From assembly GCA_013399305.1 (NCBI GenBank), contig VXAI01000180.1, positions 1,400,221-1,464,220 of the forward strand: a stretch of DNA of 64,000 nucleotides, given 5' to 3'. This document shows, in pieces, positions 48,101 through 60,179 of this stretch. Made by a program: the position numbers and the translations under genes. Position 1 is the stretch's first letter. Each line of letters opens with the position of its first letter. Source of the stretch: Rostratula benghalensis. Its lineage: Eukaryota; Chordata; Aves; Charadriiformes; Rostratulidae. The notes under the pieces were generated by a model. It searched no databases and was not told the DNA's origin. It was given only the letters and a program-made list of their open reading frames with translations.

Positions 48101-49615
48101 AAGTCTGAAAAGCACTCTTTATCTTGCCCAATTAATTTGAAAAGGTCCTCTAGGAAAACTTAACCCCCCCCCTGTTTTGAATATTGCTATGTGTGCAGTT
48201 ACCATTGGGGTAAGCCTCAGGAAAACTCAGGGAGGTTCAGTGAACTCGGAGGGCATGTCTGAATACTTTGTGAGGCAGCGTGCCTGTTATGAAGGGACAC
48301 ACAGGCCCTGTTTAACATCTTCCCTGTTTGCAGGGTTTGTGTTCTGAGGTCGTTCTTGAGTCTCTGAGCTGCTTGAGTGGTATCGCAGACGGGATGTTTA
48401 ATTACTGGATTAAATGAGGTTGTGTTTTGGAAGTGGTGCCTTCCTCTTAGACTCCTTCCTGGTCTGCTGGGTCTCATTGCTAAGGAGGGTACCAAAGGGG
48501 TTTTGTTTTGTGCTCCATATGGAATATAAGTGAACTAATAGGAACTGTACTTGCTTGCAAGAGGAGGGCGTGGAGCTGAGGAAGCCCAGTGAATAAAAGG
48601 TCAAATAAAATCACAGTGGCTTTAACACGATTTTCCTTTTTGATTAAAAACTTACTCGTTTCAAGTCTAAAATCATCCTTACTCTGAGGTGAAGTTTCTT
48701 TTTGTGATGTAATGAGGAAGTGTTATTCCATCTGATGAATGTTTTTTTACTGTTGGGTGGAGTTGTAAAAGCCATTGACTTTTTCTTTGCAAATGAGAGG
48801 AAGAAACCCTTTTTTCTCGAGATGAGAAGCCAGTTAGTGTGTTATCAGGAAAAGGTTTTAATGGGCCTAGCTCAGCTAATGAGGACATTATCAAATAAAC
48901 TCCTATTCACAGATTTATAGGGTGATACTTAAACTGAAATGTCTTTGAAAGTGCCATTTAATCTTAAATTCTTTGTACTGCAATAGGTGGTGTGGTGTTG
49001 GGTTGGGTTTTTTTTAATTTCCTCTGGGTCAATATGAAAACATTTAATTAAGTTTTATTTTTGTTTTGACCATAGGAGAAGACTCTTTTTTTTCCCAAGT
49101 CCCTGTAAAAAGTTTAACTAATAGTATAGTTTGGGTGCTAATGTGAGCTACTGCTTCAGATTTATCTAAAAGTAGGCATGTAAATAAAAACAATTTCTGT
49201 CAGAAGTCCCGGTTCTTAAGTGGTGAAGTTGCAGGGCTTCTCTTTAAATGACAAAGAGGTTGGGCAGGACTGGGACTGAATTAGTTTTATTTTCAGAGCT
49301 TGTGGTATGTTACAGTTTTATTTTAATGTCATGGGCTGGAAGAGGCAAATTAATTGGTGTTGTGGTGTAGGGGCACGTCGGAGTTTGAAGAATTACGGAG
49401 TTTGTGTTGTGCTGAGTTGGAGTGATGAAGTACAGATAACAGGCCACAGCTGTGGCCACAAATTAGCCCTCTCAATTTGATGCTGAAAGTTCTGCATTAG
49501 AATTGCTCTTCTAGGATTACCATGTGGAAAGTCTGATGAATAAAACCAGATCTGAATTGGGGAAGCTAGAAATGCTGTTGCAAATGCTTCGTGTTGGAAA
49601 ACGAAGGTGACCGCT
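48101..49615. other. Putative intron, non-coding
   Basis: AT-rich unique DNA up to the LTR. No exon or known repeat was recognised apart from short T-runs near 49009 and 49087. Confidence 0.4.
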
Positions 49616-50341
49616 TGTCCTGGTTTGAGGTAAAACAGGAGAAATTTTCTGTTCAGCAATTTTCCTTTTTTAGCTGGGCCTCTTCTGACTTACTAAACCC
49701 TGAATTAACAGCAGATTCTTCAGAAGCTGCTCACTCTCGGGGGTGATCAGACCTCATCACACCCAGGGATGGTGCAGAGAGGCCCTGGCTTCTCCTTCTT
49801 GCTGGAACAGCCAAGGGCAGGGAATGGCGGGATTTGCCCCCTTGGAGGGGGGGAAGCGGAAAAGCCTCGAGGGGTCACCCCTGTGGGGAGGAGGGGACAG
49901 GACAGGGGACCCCAAACTGACCCCCAGGGGATTCCATCCCATCTGCCCCATGCTCAGGAGAAAAGCTGAGGGACCAAAGGGTGAACTCTTTGATGGCCGA
50001 GGAGGACCCTGTCTGTTCGTCTGCCTTTGACCCTGATCCCAGCATTCCTGACTCCAGAGCTGGAATCCAGCTCCTGTCGGTCACCCAGTCCAGGCTGGGA
50101 CTTTCCCTGATGCCTTCTGGTGATGTGATCCTTATCCCAGGAGCTTGATATGGTTTTGTATATATTGTATCTATTTCACTATTTTCTTCTTACTTTACTT
50201 TTAGTCTTAATACTTCATTAAAGTAGTTTAGTTCCTTCTAAATTTGTAACTCTCTTTACCTTCTTCCTCTCCTTTCTTTTGGAGGGGGAGGAAAGGCCAT
50301 CTGTCTGTCTGGTTTTGGTAAATTTGGCTGTAACCACACCA
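49616..50341 (+). mobile_element. Candidate solo LTR of an avian endogenous retrovirus
   Basis: Begins TGTCCTGGTTTGAGG, a start common among bird LTRs, and ends near '..tggctgtaaccacacca', giving TG..CA ends about 726 bases apart. Inside are a GC-rich middle (49741-50090), then AT-rich sequence with a polyadenylation-like ATTAAA ('cattaaagtag', near 50217) and a 'ggagggggaggaaagg' segment near the 3' end, as expected for U3-R-U5. I see no gag, pol or env and no second LTR, so it appears solo. A clean target-site duplication is not visible. The family is uncertain. Confidence 0.55.
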
Positions 50342-52249
50342 CTTTACTAAGCTAGAGCAGTCCTCAGCTGTTCTTTGGGTAAATTTTTACATCTTTACTG
50401 TTTTTTACGTTTTATCATTTCCTTAAAGAAATGGGGTTCTTGGTGGTTCTTTCCTCTCTTGGCTTAGGGGAGGATGAGAGCTGTGGTTTCTCCTGTGGTC
50501 CCACAGCAGGTGTGGGACCCCATGTGGAATCTTTATCAGGAGGTGTTCCAGGAGGGGTTGCATGAGCTTTGATCCAGCTGATCCAAGTTGTCCTCTGCAA
50601 AGCCTTTCCTGTACAGGAAGGAACCAGCCAGGAGGGCAAGCCCCACCTTATGAAGTCCTGTGGGTATGGGAAGCTTCAACATCCAGGCATCGCTCTCTGC
50701 TTCGCTGGAGCTACTCTAATTGATGCTCCAGGTGTTCCAAGGCACAGGACAGCAGTTATGTAGTAATAGATCAGATCTAACTTACAGGGATAATTCTGGG
50801 CGTTGGTAGTTGTAATAGCAGGAATGTTCAAAAAAAAAACAAAAACAAAACCCAAACCAAAAACCCAACCCAACCCAAAACTACAGGCTTCTTGCCCTGT
50901 GTTGGGGTTGACTGGCGGACGTGCTGATGCTAGGTGCACAGATGGCCAAGAGCAACAGCATGAACTGGGGTGAACTGGCTGAAGTTGTCACAGCTGGTTC
51001 ATGGTTGCCAGGGTCCTATGAAGTTGGCTGGGGCACTGAATTCCTATCCAACCAAGGGCTGCACGCGAACTTTGCTTATCCCACAAATATGAACTCTGTA
51101 AAGTATAGGGCTTGGAACCAAGGAGACACCAAGTAATAGAAGGCTGTGGAAGGCTGTGTTCTTCCCCCCATCCCCCCACTTCCTTAAATGTTGTCATAGA
51201 GCGAGTGTAGCTCTATCCTGACCTGCAACATCCCGGTCATTGTTTTTGTACTGGGAGTTTCCTGAATACCCCATGGAAAAAGTGACAGGGTTTGTAATGC
51301 AGAACACACATCTTTTGGAACGGGTCTCAACCAAAAGGCTACAGCCTTGCTCTGTGTTGTGACTTCCATCTAGATTGGATCCAGCACACGGTCATTCCTT
51401 GGATTTCAGGATTTATTGATGCACAACTTGGAATTGGTAAATCTCTGACCTTTTCAAAGGGGCTCTTCCGTTTGTTTTTTGTGGGGTTTTTTTTTTTCTT
51501 GGTGATACTTTTCAATACCTTTCCAATGCACTTGGCATTTTAGTGGATTGACAGATGAGGAGGCAGCGTCTGTGTTCCGTAGCAGAGCCTGTCTTACCTT
51601 TGGGATGCAGTGTTTTGTTGTTTGCATCAGCCTTCTGAGGCTGGGATTCCCATCTTAGTCGTCCAAAACTCATGTTTTTAAGAGAGGGAGATCAGGTTGA
51701 TGGCTCTTCTACTGCTTGCCGTACAAGGCTTTGCGGATGAATTGTTTTCTACCACCTCCTCTGTTGGTACTTACTTTCATAATCCTGTGGAGAAAAAAAC
51801 CCTAGCATTAATAAATCAAAGTGGGTTAAAGATCAGGCCACGTGGTTTTATTTTAGTGAGGGATAAAGCTGAAATCTCACTGAGTATCCATTGTTAAGCA
51901 CTTGTTCTCTGGGGCATATGAATTGGTCCCTTCATTACTGATCCCTAAGCATTTCCTTTTGTGGTTGCAGTGTATTTTCATTAGAAAAACCAGGGCAAGA
52001 TAACGCTCGGTGTGTTACTTCTGGTGCTCGTGTGCAAAGTTAACTTTTTTTTTAAAAAAAAAAAAGGAAAATGAAAGAAAAGCAAGCCTTTTGTGGCCAT
52101 GTGAAGTTGCGGCTTCACGGAGCTAAGTTTATTTGCTTGATCTATATCTGTCAGCAGGAAGGGGAATTGGAGAAAAAGCCTAGCAAGCCTGCAAGCTTGA
52201 GAAAGAGGTGCTACAAGAAAGACACCCAGGCCCTGGAACCATGATTTAG
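50342..52249. other. Putative intron, non-coding, with an A/C-rich tract
   Basis: Contains the tract at 50829-50880 built from A-runs and CCAAC/CCCAA units, the mirror of the T/G tracts elsewhere. 50410-50760 is GC-richer and could be further retroelement sequence, but I could not match it to anything in the window. No exon. Confidence 0.4.
50829..50880. repeat. A/C-rich tract with CCCAA units
   Basis: A-runs broken by single C, then repeated 'acccaacccaacccaaaac'-type units. The complement is GGGTT/GGTTTT-rich, resembling the T/G tracts on the + strand at about 1945, 10900, 26690, 30610 and 38850. Confidence 0.7.
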
Positions 52250-52708
52250 GCCCAGAGAAGGGCAACAAAACCGGTGAGGGGTCTGGAGCACAAGTCTCAT
52301 GAGGAGCGGCTGAGGGAGCTGGGGTGGTTGAGTCTGGAGAAGAGGAGGCTCAGGGCAGACCTCATCGCACTCTACAGCTTCCTGAGGGGAGGCTGTGAAG
52401 AGGAGGGGCTCGGCCTCTTCTCCCAGATAACTCATGGTAGGACTCCAGGGAATGGCCACAAGTTGTGCTGGGGGAGATTGAGATGAGATGTTCAGGAAAA
52501 ACTTTTTCTCCCCAGGAGTGGTGAGGCACTGGAAGGGCCTGCCCAGGGAGAGGTGGTGGAGTCACTGTCCCTGGGGGTGTTCAAGAAGGGTCTGGATGAG
52601 ATGCTACGAGACATGATTTAGTGTTTCAGTGGGCAGTGTTGGTGACAGGAGGAGGGTTGGACTGGATGATCCTGTAGGTCCTTTCCAACCTTGTGTTTCT
52701 AGGATTCT
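52250..52708 (+). mobile_element. CR1 LINE 3' end (older subfamily E)
   Basis: 'cccagagaagggcaacaaaa', 'tcatgaggagcggctgagg' and the tail 'ggttggactggatgatcctg ... tttctaggattct'. The + frame from 52274 reads '..[52 protein letters not shown]..', part of the ORF2 C-terminus. It carries the 'FSQ..GNGHKL' region, and then the frame shifts. Confidence 0.92.
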
Positions 52709-52727
52709 CTTAAATGTGTGTTTCTCC

Positions 52728-52759
52728 TTTTTTTTTTTTTTTTTTTTTCCCCCCCCCCC
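52728..52759. repeat. T21-C11 homopolymer block
   Basis: A T-run of about 21 followed by about 11 C, directly downstream of a CR1 3' end. Confidence 0.85.
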
Positions 52760-55700
52760 TCATTGCTGGTACTTAATGTTTGGGACAGCATTGCCCGAGG
52801 AGGGGGGTCATAAGTAGGAGAGTTAAAAACTCACCCATCCCCTCGTCTCCCCTGCTGCCATACCTACGCATCCGCTCGCTCTTCGGCCTCTTTTTATCGG
52901 AATTGTTGAAAGAGGCTGCTAAATGAAGAAACCAGCTTTCCTTTTGAACTTTTAACCTTCATGAAAGCTGCAGTAATTGGCTTCTTCAGAGCACAGGTTG
53001 TTTGAATCTGACATTTGCAATAAAAAAAAAAAAAAGCCCCAGCCCACAGGAAGAATGAAACATCCATGTGTGCTTCTGAAATTCCCAAATTGCCGATGAA
53101 GGTCTTGCCTTCTCTATGCTTGAAAAGCCTCCAAAGTGCTGAGGGAGACTGGGGAAGGGTGAAGTGTCCCCGTCAGGTCTCAGCTGGGATGTGCTTGGGC
53201 TGAGATGAAAGCACAGTGCTCGGTACAAAACCTCCACCTGGGGAAAAATGGTCTCTGTGTGTGTGTGTGTGAATGTAATCCCTCTGAGGGGGTGGAAGAA
53301 AAGAAGGCTTGAAGGATGGGTCATGTAAAGGGATGTCAGAAAAGAAAAAGCTGGAGGGGGGGGGAAGCCAGAGGGGAGAGAGACAAATTGTCTTGCCTAG
53401 GCTAAAAGGTGAGTGTTATGCTTGGATTTCTTCTGTAGATGAATGTCCTGTTTAAAACCAAACAAGCATTTCCCCACTTCCTCCTTGTTTAGAAGAACGC
53501 ACTACAACTTCTGGGGGCTGCCCTTCTTTCCAAGGGTTGATCTTGTGAATCTTTAATGTGCTTTTCTTGCCATTCAGTGTATAGAAGTCTAATCCTTGCT
53601 TGCTCTGCTGGGCCTTACAGCTGTCATCACTTAAAAGACATACAAAAGAAAAAATGCTATCTTAAATACAAACGACTTTTTTTGCCTCCAATGACTTTTA
53701 ATGCACGTAGAAGTTTAAAAACTAAAAGCAGATCCAGGTCAAACCATGCTTTAGGTGACATTTAATCAAAAATGCTTGAAAGCAGCTCTCCTGGGTGCCA
53801 TTGCTGGCTTTTTCCGATATATATATTATTTTTTTTTAAAAAAATAAATTAATTTTGAATCCTGGAAAATGAAAACTTAGAGGCGTGCAACCTGGCAGCG
53901 GGGACCTGCAGCTCTTCCTTCCCACAGACTGGTTCCTAGCTGTGTTGCACACATCATCACACGTTTGAGCAAAATGGAAAATGGACCCAACAAGACTTTT
54001 TTTCTTTTTTTGATTTCTTGACTGCTAGAAGAAACTGCCAACCTTGGGCAAGGTTGAGTTTCTCCTAACAGAAAGCAACAATTCCTGTGGCAGCTCACTT
54101 GGCGTGGTGATGTGCAAGCTCGCTGCCTTCCTTCTTTTAAGATAGGACTCTTAAGTAAGGTTGGTTAATGAACCTGGAGAAATAGGGATGGATTTAAGAA
54201 AGTAACTGTTAAAAACAGGCAGCTCCTTAATTAATGGTTCAGCTTGATTTTTGTTAGAGATGAAAGTTTCTGTGTGAGATGCTTTGAGCCACCTTACCCT
54301 GAGAAAACGGGGATCCTTGGTAGCTGTGGGATTTTTTCATCTTGCTGTCCCTGTCATGTGCCTTCAAAGCAGGAGGCGAGTGTTTTCTGTCACGTGCCTG
54401 TCTCTTTTAACATCTTGCATTTCCCCTTCAGGCATTAAATGACTAAAAGCACAGGTGAGAGGGGAGGGTAGCCAGCAGCCGTGCATGAATTTCACTGTGT
54501 GCAACTACAGAGATTATTTGGAGCCAGAAGGGGAGGTAACTGTCACACAGCAGTGGTGTCTTCCTGTCATGTGCCTGCTGAAAATATAGGGCAGATGTCA
54601 GGAGTGACTGAACCAAGGAGCCAGATTACAGGTTGGTTTCAGAATTGAGAACAGCTTAAAGTTTCAGGGCTCTAAGCTTCAAAGCACAGGGTGTGTTGGG
54701 AAGTCACCCGTGTTAAACAATGAAAGCCTGAGTAGAAGGTGTAGAGATGAGCAGTGGTTGTTCACTGGGCTGTTGCAAAGTTATTTGCATTTTGATGGGC
54801 TCTGCAGACATTTGTGCGTGCCTTAGGGACCCTTAATGTAAGGAATATTGACTTTATATGTAAAGAAAGATGGCAATGAGACTTCAGGCTTGCTCCCTAC
54901 AGCACATTCTGTGTGCTCTTTCAGTCTCTGCTTAAGTGAACGTAATGGCCAGGCTTTTATTTTGACTGGGAAATGAGATTCCCTTGCTGATTTAAGATGT
55001 GTAATCCACCTACAAATGTACTTGTCGTTTTTTTGCTGATAATGAAACTTCTAGTTTGGCTTTAGTAAGAGCATTAGAAGACATTGGCCAAATAAATAAT
55101 TGCCACTAAAGGGTTTAGCCCTTTCTGTCCCATCCCAAAGTTTGTACCTGGGCTTCTTGTGAGAAGCCCCGTCTTTCAGGTAACTGCAGCAGTGTGCTCT
55201 GAAACCCTGGAAGGAGCACAGGCTCTTTCCAGCAGACTCAGAAGCTGAATCTTGCCCTTCTAGCTCTGGTTTTTAATGCAGGTTCTACATTCCAAGCAAA
55301 GGCAGTAGCAAGAAAGAGGTAAGCCACTCTCTGCTTTCAGGTCCTCCAGGGCTGGGAAGAGTAAAAGGCAGAAAGAACTGGGCAAAAAAAGTCTGTCTGA
55401 GCACAGGACTAAGTAAGGCAGCTGCTCATTCTGGGTAATCTGTCAGCCTGATTTAGATCTGACCCCCATCAGCCTCTCCTTGCCTCTCAGCTTCCCTGAG
55501 AACCACACTGCCCTGTTTTAGAGCTGGTGGTTGGAGGCACAGAGGGCCAAAAGGGCAAGGACGGGGCCACACACAAAGCCTTTCACTAACAGAAAATTAA
55601 ACACAAGTGCTCTGGGTCCCAAGGTTGACATCCTCGTCTTGGAAGCGGATTTGTCCGTTCATTGAAACGGCGCAATTACTGTGTGTGTGGTAGGGAGGTT

Positions 55701-56089
55701 CTTCTCTTTAATCAGGGCTGTGGGGCAAAAGCTTGGTCTATATAGAAGGTCTGGTCAAATGTAAGTTCTATTTGCAGCTGGGGTTTTTACAGTTGATTTT
55801 TCTCCGGTGTATCTTGCCCTATTTGCTAATGATTCCAGTCTCTCAATGACACCAAGGTCAATTAAGAATCTGGGGCTTTTGTGTCTCAAGAGGTTTGTTA
55901 TGCAAATAGAAGAAAACATTTCTTTATCTTGTTTAAATGGGAGCATTAGACATTGTCCTTGGCACAGATGCAGTATATTTACCTATTGGTAAATGGATGC
56001 TTTGGAATTTCCTTCAAGTGCCTTTAAGTAGAGTTAATGTCATCTTTTTTTCCCTCTTCCCCTCTAAGTCCCTTTTCAGCCCCCCCGGG
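52760..56089. other. Putative intron, non-coding
   Basis: Repeat-poor. It contains a (GT)n run at about 53256-53271, an isolated strong donor-like AAAAG|GTGAGT at about 53408 without a good partner acceptor, and a possible 23-base micro-exon near 54433 (see rejected). No known domain. Confidence 0.4.
53256..53271. repeat. (GT)n microsatellite
   Basis: Short uninterrupted GT run after 'ggtctc'. Confidence 0.8.
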
Positions 56090-56428
56090 CTGAGGGGGGA
56101 TCTGATCAACACCTAGAAATACTTCAAAGGTGGGTGTCAGGAGGATGGGGCCAGTCTATTTCCAGTGCTGCCCAGTGACAATACAAGAGGTAATGGGCAC
56201 AAACTTGTACATAAGAAGTTCCAGCTCAAAGAGGAGGAACTTCTTGACTTTGAGGGTGGCAGACCCTGCCAATAGAGGTGGAGGAGACTCTTTCTCTGGA
56301 GACATTCCAAACCCTCCTGGACACATTCTTGTGCAACCTGCTCTGGGTGGACCTGCTTTGGCAGAGGGGTTGGACTGGATGATCTCCAGAGGTCGCTTCC
56401 AACCCCATAGCATTCTGTGGTTCTGTGA
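56090..56428 (+). mobile_element. CR1 LINE 3' end (subfamily C)
   Basis: 'ctgatcaacacctagaaatac', 'gtgtcaggaggatggggcc' and the tail 'cattctgtggttctgtg'. The ORF2 relic is damaged: the expected '..[11 protein letters not shown]..' stretch is shortened to '..ADPANRGGGD..', reflecting a deletion of roughly 10-15 bases at 56266-56285. Confidence 0.9.
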
Positions 56429-57095
56429 AACTTCATAAAAAATCTTCAAAAACACCTCTTCCTTCATTCCTCATGTACACTGCCCTTTTGAGTTTTGCAT
56501 GTTGTGGGTAACATACCTTTTTGAAACCGATGTGTTGGAGTAACCTTCTGAGCTGGGTAGAAAGAAGTCACATCTAGCTCTGGCAGAACAGGAGAATCCC
56601 CTGTTAGGCAACTGAAACGGGCCTGAAGTCCTGGTCTTCAGAGATCTGCAGTCCACTTATTCGATGGACAAATTGTTTGACAGCTTTGGAATCAGGATTT
56701 CTCTTTCTTAATTGTACTCCTTATTCCGAAGTAAGACCTTCTGATGGGCTGTGGTTCTGTGACTGCAGCATGAAGACTGCAAACCCAGTAACTTGAGGCA
56801 CCAATGTGCTGTAGTATGGCAGGAGGAAGAGAAAAAAAATGTGGATTATTCTCTTAGTAGAGATGTGCACTGAGGCTTTTTGGTAATGCTTGTACTTACA
56901 ATGTCCAACCTGTGGATATGGCTTCATACAGCGTAAAACGAGAGCGGGGAAGGCTCTTGACTTGTTGCTGTGATGCCAAACCCTGTGTTTTAATCCTCAT
57001 GGCAGGGTAGAGTTGCTATACTTGAAGGGCAGAAAGAGGACTCCATTCTGTTTTAAAGAGATGAATAACTAACTGGCACTTAGGACTTGAACGTT

Positions 57096-57226
57096 AGAAT
57101 CACAAAATTGCAGAATTTCAGGGATTGGAAGGGATCACCTAGTCCACTCCCTCTGTTGGAGCAGGAACACCTAGAGCAGGTCACACAGGAATGTGTCCAG
57201 GTGGATTTGGAATGTCAGTAGAGATC
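57096..57226 (-). mobile_element. CR1 LINE 3'-tail fragment
   Basis: 'agaatcacaaaattgcagaat', 'ggattggaagggatcacct' and 'aggaatgtgtccaggtgg'. It is related to subfamily C but with a different 'ttggagcaggaacacctag' middle, like the nested tail at 43411. It stops after about 130 bases. Confidence 0.8.
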
Positions 57227-57961
57227 TACTGATGTTAGCTTACTCCTGAAAGCAGATGAAAAGTGCCATGGAGATACCGGGATTTGTGACTGAAGCTGGA
57301 ATTCCCATTTAGTCATTTCTTTGAGCATAGCCTTTTTCACACAAAGGGCTTTTTGGCCAGGTGTTTAGCCCTCTAGGATGTTCAAAATGGTCAACTTCAG
57401 TTGACAGCTTTATTTGGAAACCCTTCTAACTATACCTGACTGAAGTAGAGGGTTAACTGAAGGGTGGTGATTTGCCATCCCTCACCCCCAAGTGCAATGA
57501 GAAAATGTAATTTGGGAGTGCTGAAAGCAAGAAGGATAAGCAGTGGTTCCTCTCACAGGGGCCTGATGAGCGGGCAATAATTTATATTTCTGAAGACACG
57601 AACTCTGGCAATCATCAGAGCGCTAAAAATGTATTTGGTTGTTATCCAAATAATTTAATCTTTCTAATGGCTGTTACAATTACAAAGGAGCATTGAGTTA
57701 ATGAAACATACTGTAATGAACTTAGTAATTGCATATTTTTACATTCCTCTCCTCTATGGAATTGAATCTCAGCTGTGTGCCATGAATTTTGCTCAGGTGA
57801 CCTAAATCCTCTTGTTTTGGCTCGGGGCATGTTTCCATGATGGCTTAAGATGAGCAGGTTATTCCTCCTTTCCTCTTTGCCCCTTCCCATTCTTTATGGT
57901 GGTCCTGATGCTTAGTAGAGTGGGTGGTGAACACATACAAGGGGCTAATCTGGCTGAAAAT

Positions 57962-57981
57962 GTATATATATATATATATAT
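57962..57981. repeat. (TA)n microsatellite
   Basis: About ten TA units followed by T4A3. Confidence 0.9.
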
Positions 57982-58854
57982 TTTAAATTTTCTGGGGTTA
58001 GATTTTTGGGCAGTCAGTCTCTTTGAACTGGCCTGCTGGGTGAGCACCAGTGCTGGCACTGGGGGAGCAGGAGACCAGACAATGACACTGGAGATGGAGT
58101 GACATCAGATCTGCTGTGGAACTGGACTTTGAATGGCAGAAGCTTGTGGTTTTGGGAGTAGAAATATTTCATTGTAGTGGAGAATATAAGGATGGTGACT
58201 CGGGTTGATGTGTGTATTACATTATTCTTAACATAAAACAGTTATTAGGATCTATTTTTTTGCTATATAATGTTAGAGGCACGCACACTATTTTGAAGCA
58301 AAGGCATAGTGTCCTGATTCTGTTGTGAGCATTTGTAAATTCCTAGCAGGTAAAACACTTGGCAATAACTCCTGGGTGGAATCAAGAAGGAATTAAATAT
58401 TTGAGGCACTCTAATTGTTTTGAGGATAATAGAGAAAAGCATCACGCAGCAAATGCTGGTTGATTAAGTTGATGGAGTTGCAGCAGCAATCGGTGACAAT
58501 TGATGTTCTGGCTCCTGAGAAGGAAAGTGCCACCAGTTGTCTTGGAGAATAATGGGGCTGGCACGGTTGAGTCCGCGGCGTGCAGACAGTGCTGGTTGTG
58601 TTCTCTGGGTGCATGTGTGCTGGAAGGGTTAAGCTCAGCCAATTTGGAAAAAGCGAGCATTTTGTTCGTTCTTGGCATAGCTCTGCGTGTTCCCAGAGAT
58701 AATGAAGCAGGAGCTTCAACTGGAGCATGGAGATGGGGAAATGCAGCTGTGCTATCATCAGCTCTTGACAGTATTAGCCGTAGCCATCTGGAGAGTCTTA
58801 GAGAACCTTTGTAATTATGGTCACTTGTGAGACAGAAAATACTTGGAGAAGCGG

Positions 58855-59450
58855 ATCATAGAATGATAAAATTGTCTGGGTTGGAAGGGACCTGTGAGGT
58901 CATCATGGCCAACCACCAACCCAACTCTGATCAAACCCATCCCTAACCCATGTCTCTCAGCACTCTGTCAACCCGGCTTTTCAATCCCTCCAGGGATGGG
59001 GCCTCAACCCCTGCCCTGAGCAGCCCAGCCCAAGCCTTCACAACCCTTTCCCTCAAAACATTTCTCCTCATCTCCAACCTGAACCTCCCCTGGGGCAACT
59101 GGAGGCCATTTCCTCTTGTCCCATGGCCTGGGACTTGGGAGAAGAGACCGACCCCCCCTGGCTGCCCCCTCCTTTCAGGGAGTTGGAGAGAGCCAGAAGG
59201 TCTCCCCTCAGCCTCCTCCAGGCTCAACACCCCCAGCTCCCTCAGCCTCTCCTCACAAGACTTCTTCTCCACACCTCTCACCATCTCTGTTGCTCTTCTC
59301 TGGACTTGCTCTAGACCCTCCATTATTTTTTTTTAGTGTGTGGGAAGGGCCCCAGAACTGGACACAGCCCTCAAGGTGAGTCTTCACCAGTGCTTGAGTA
59401 GTGGAGGATGATCCCTTCCAGAGTCCTACTCTCCACGCTGTTCCTGACAT
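58855..59450 (-). mobile_element. CR1 LINE 3' part (young subfamily A)
   Basis: Complement of CR1 from the tail 'atcatagaatgataaaattg' to 'ctccacgctgttcctgaca'. The minus frame 58943-59323 reads '..[25 protein letters not shown]..' to '..VDRVLRDMG' and stop, about 125 residues of uninterrupted ORF2 C-terminus. It is highly similar to 17441-18010, which continues further 5'. Confidence 0.93.
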
Positions 59451-60111
59451 ATACTATTAAAGGTGACTTTTTAAATGATAATGACTTTTTACCTGAGCTA
59501 TGAAGTAAACACGTTTCCTAAATTAGCCAGTGTTTCCCATGAGTCAGGTTGGTTTGTTAAAGTATTTCTACTTTTTTCCCTGATAGTAAAATAGGAGACT
59601 GTCATAAGGCTTCTCTTTGGCTTTGACTGCAGTGGCTGGATTGGTGGGTCTCTCCCTTCTCCAGCCTCCTCTTTTTGTCTTTAGTAGCCCAATGTAAAGG
59701 CATAAATCAGATTTTGGTGACTTTTTAAGTTCACACGTGGGTTGTTTTTTCACGGTGAACACATTGCCTGTCGTGCTGTCCCTGCTGATAAGGAGAGACA
59801 TTAAGTTTTTTCAGTCATTGTCTGCTGCTTGAACGGCATGACTTCAGACCTTCTGACTCAAACCAGTAGAAGGGTGAGGTTTGCATCACTCTTTCCCTGG
59901 CCCATGTGGATTTGAATGTTGAATAAAGTGTGCAGTGAAACTACAGGGAGACCACAGATTGTACCGAGTGCTTGAATGCGATGGATGAGGCTGTAACACC
60001 GCAGCAATTTACAGGAGTTGTCCCAGCAGAAGTAAAGTTTCATCTCGATCTTGAAAATCTTAATTAAAGTTATGGAGGACTGGGATCTTGGGATCAAACT
60101 ACTAGAAGACT
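59451..60111. other. Putative intron, non-coding
   Basis: AT-rich unique DNA between two CR1 pieces. Nothing else supported. Confidence 0.4.
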
Positions 60112-60146
60112 GGGTGAGACCTACCTGGAGTACTGTGTCCAGCTCC
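60112..60146 (+). mobile_element. Tiny CR1 LINE fragment
   Basis: 'gggtgagacctacctggagta' and 'ctgtgtccagctc' match the CR1 ORF2 phrase seen at 13489 ('gtgaggccccatctggagca ... gtccagctc'). Only about 35 bases remain. Confidence 0.55.
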
Positions 60147-60179
60147 TCTCCTTAGGAAGCATTTTGTGTGGCTGAGATT

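Larger units (their letters stand above)
56429..58854. other. Putative intron, with possible conserved blocks
   Basis: Apart from the CR1 tail at 57096, no exon or repeat is evident except a (TA)n run at 57962-57981. 57550-57780 and 58440-58560 are non-repetitive and dense in AT-core and SOX/POU-like words ('attacaaagga', 'taattgcata', 'gacaattgatg'), making them candidate conserved enhancers. Conservation is untested. Confidence 0.4.

Noticed and set aside
50410..51180. Internal retroviral region following the LTR
   Set aside because: No gag, pol or env-like frame and no primer-binding site visible right after the LTR.
54433..54454. Micro-exon between 'ttccccttcag' and CACAG|GTGAGA
   Set aside because: Only about 22-23 bases, no supporting frame, and such pairs are expected by chance in a long intron.
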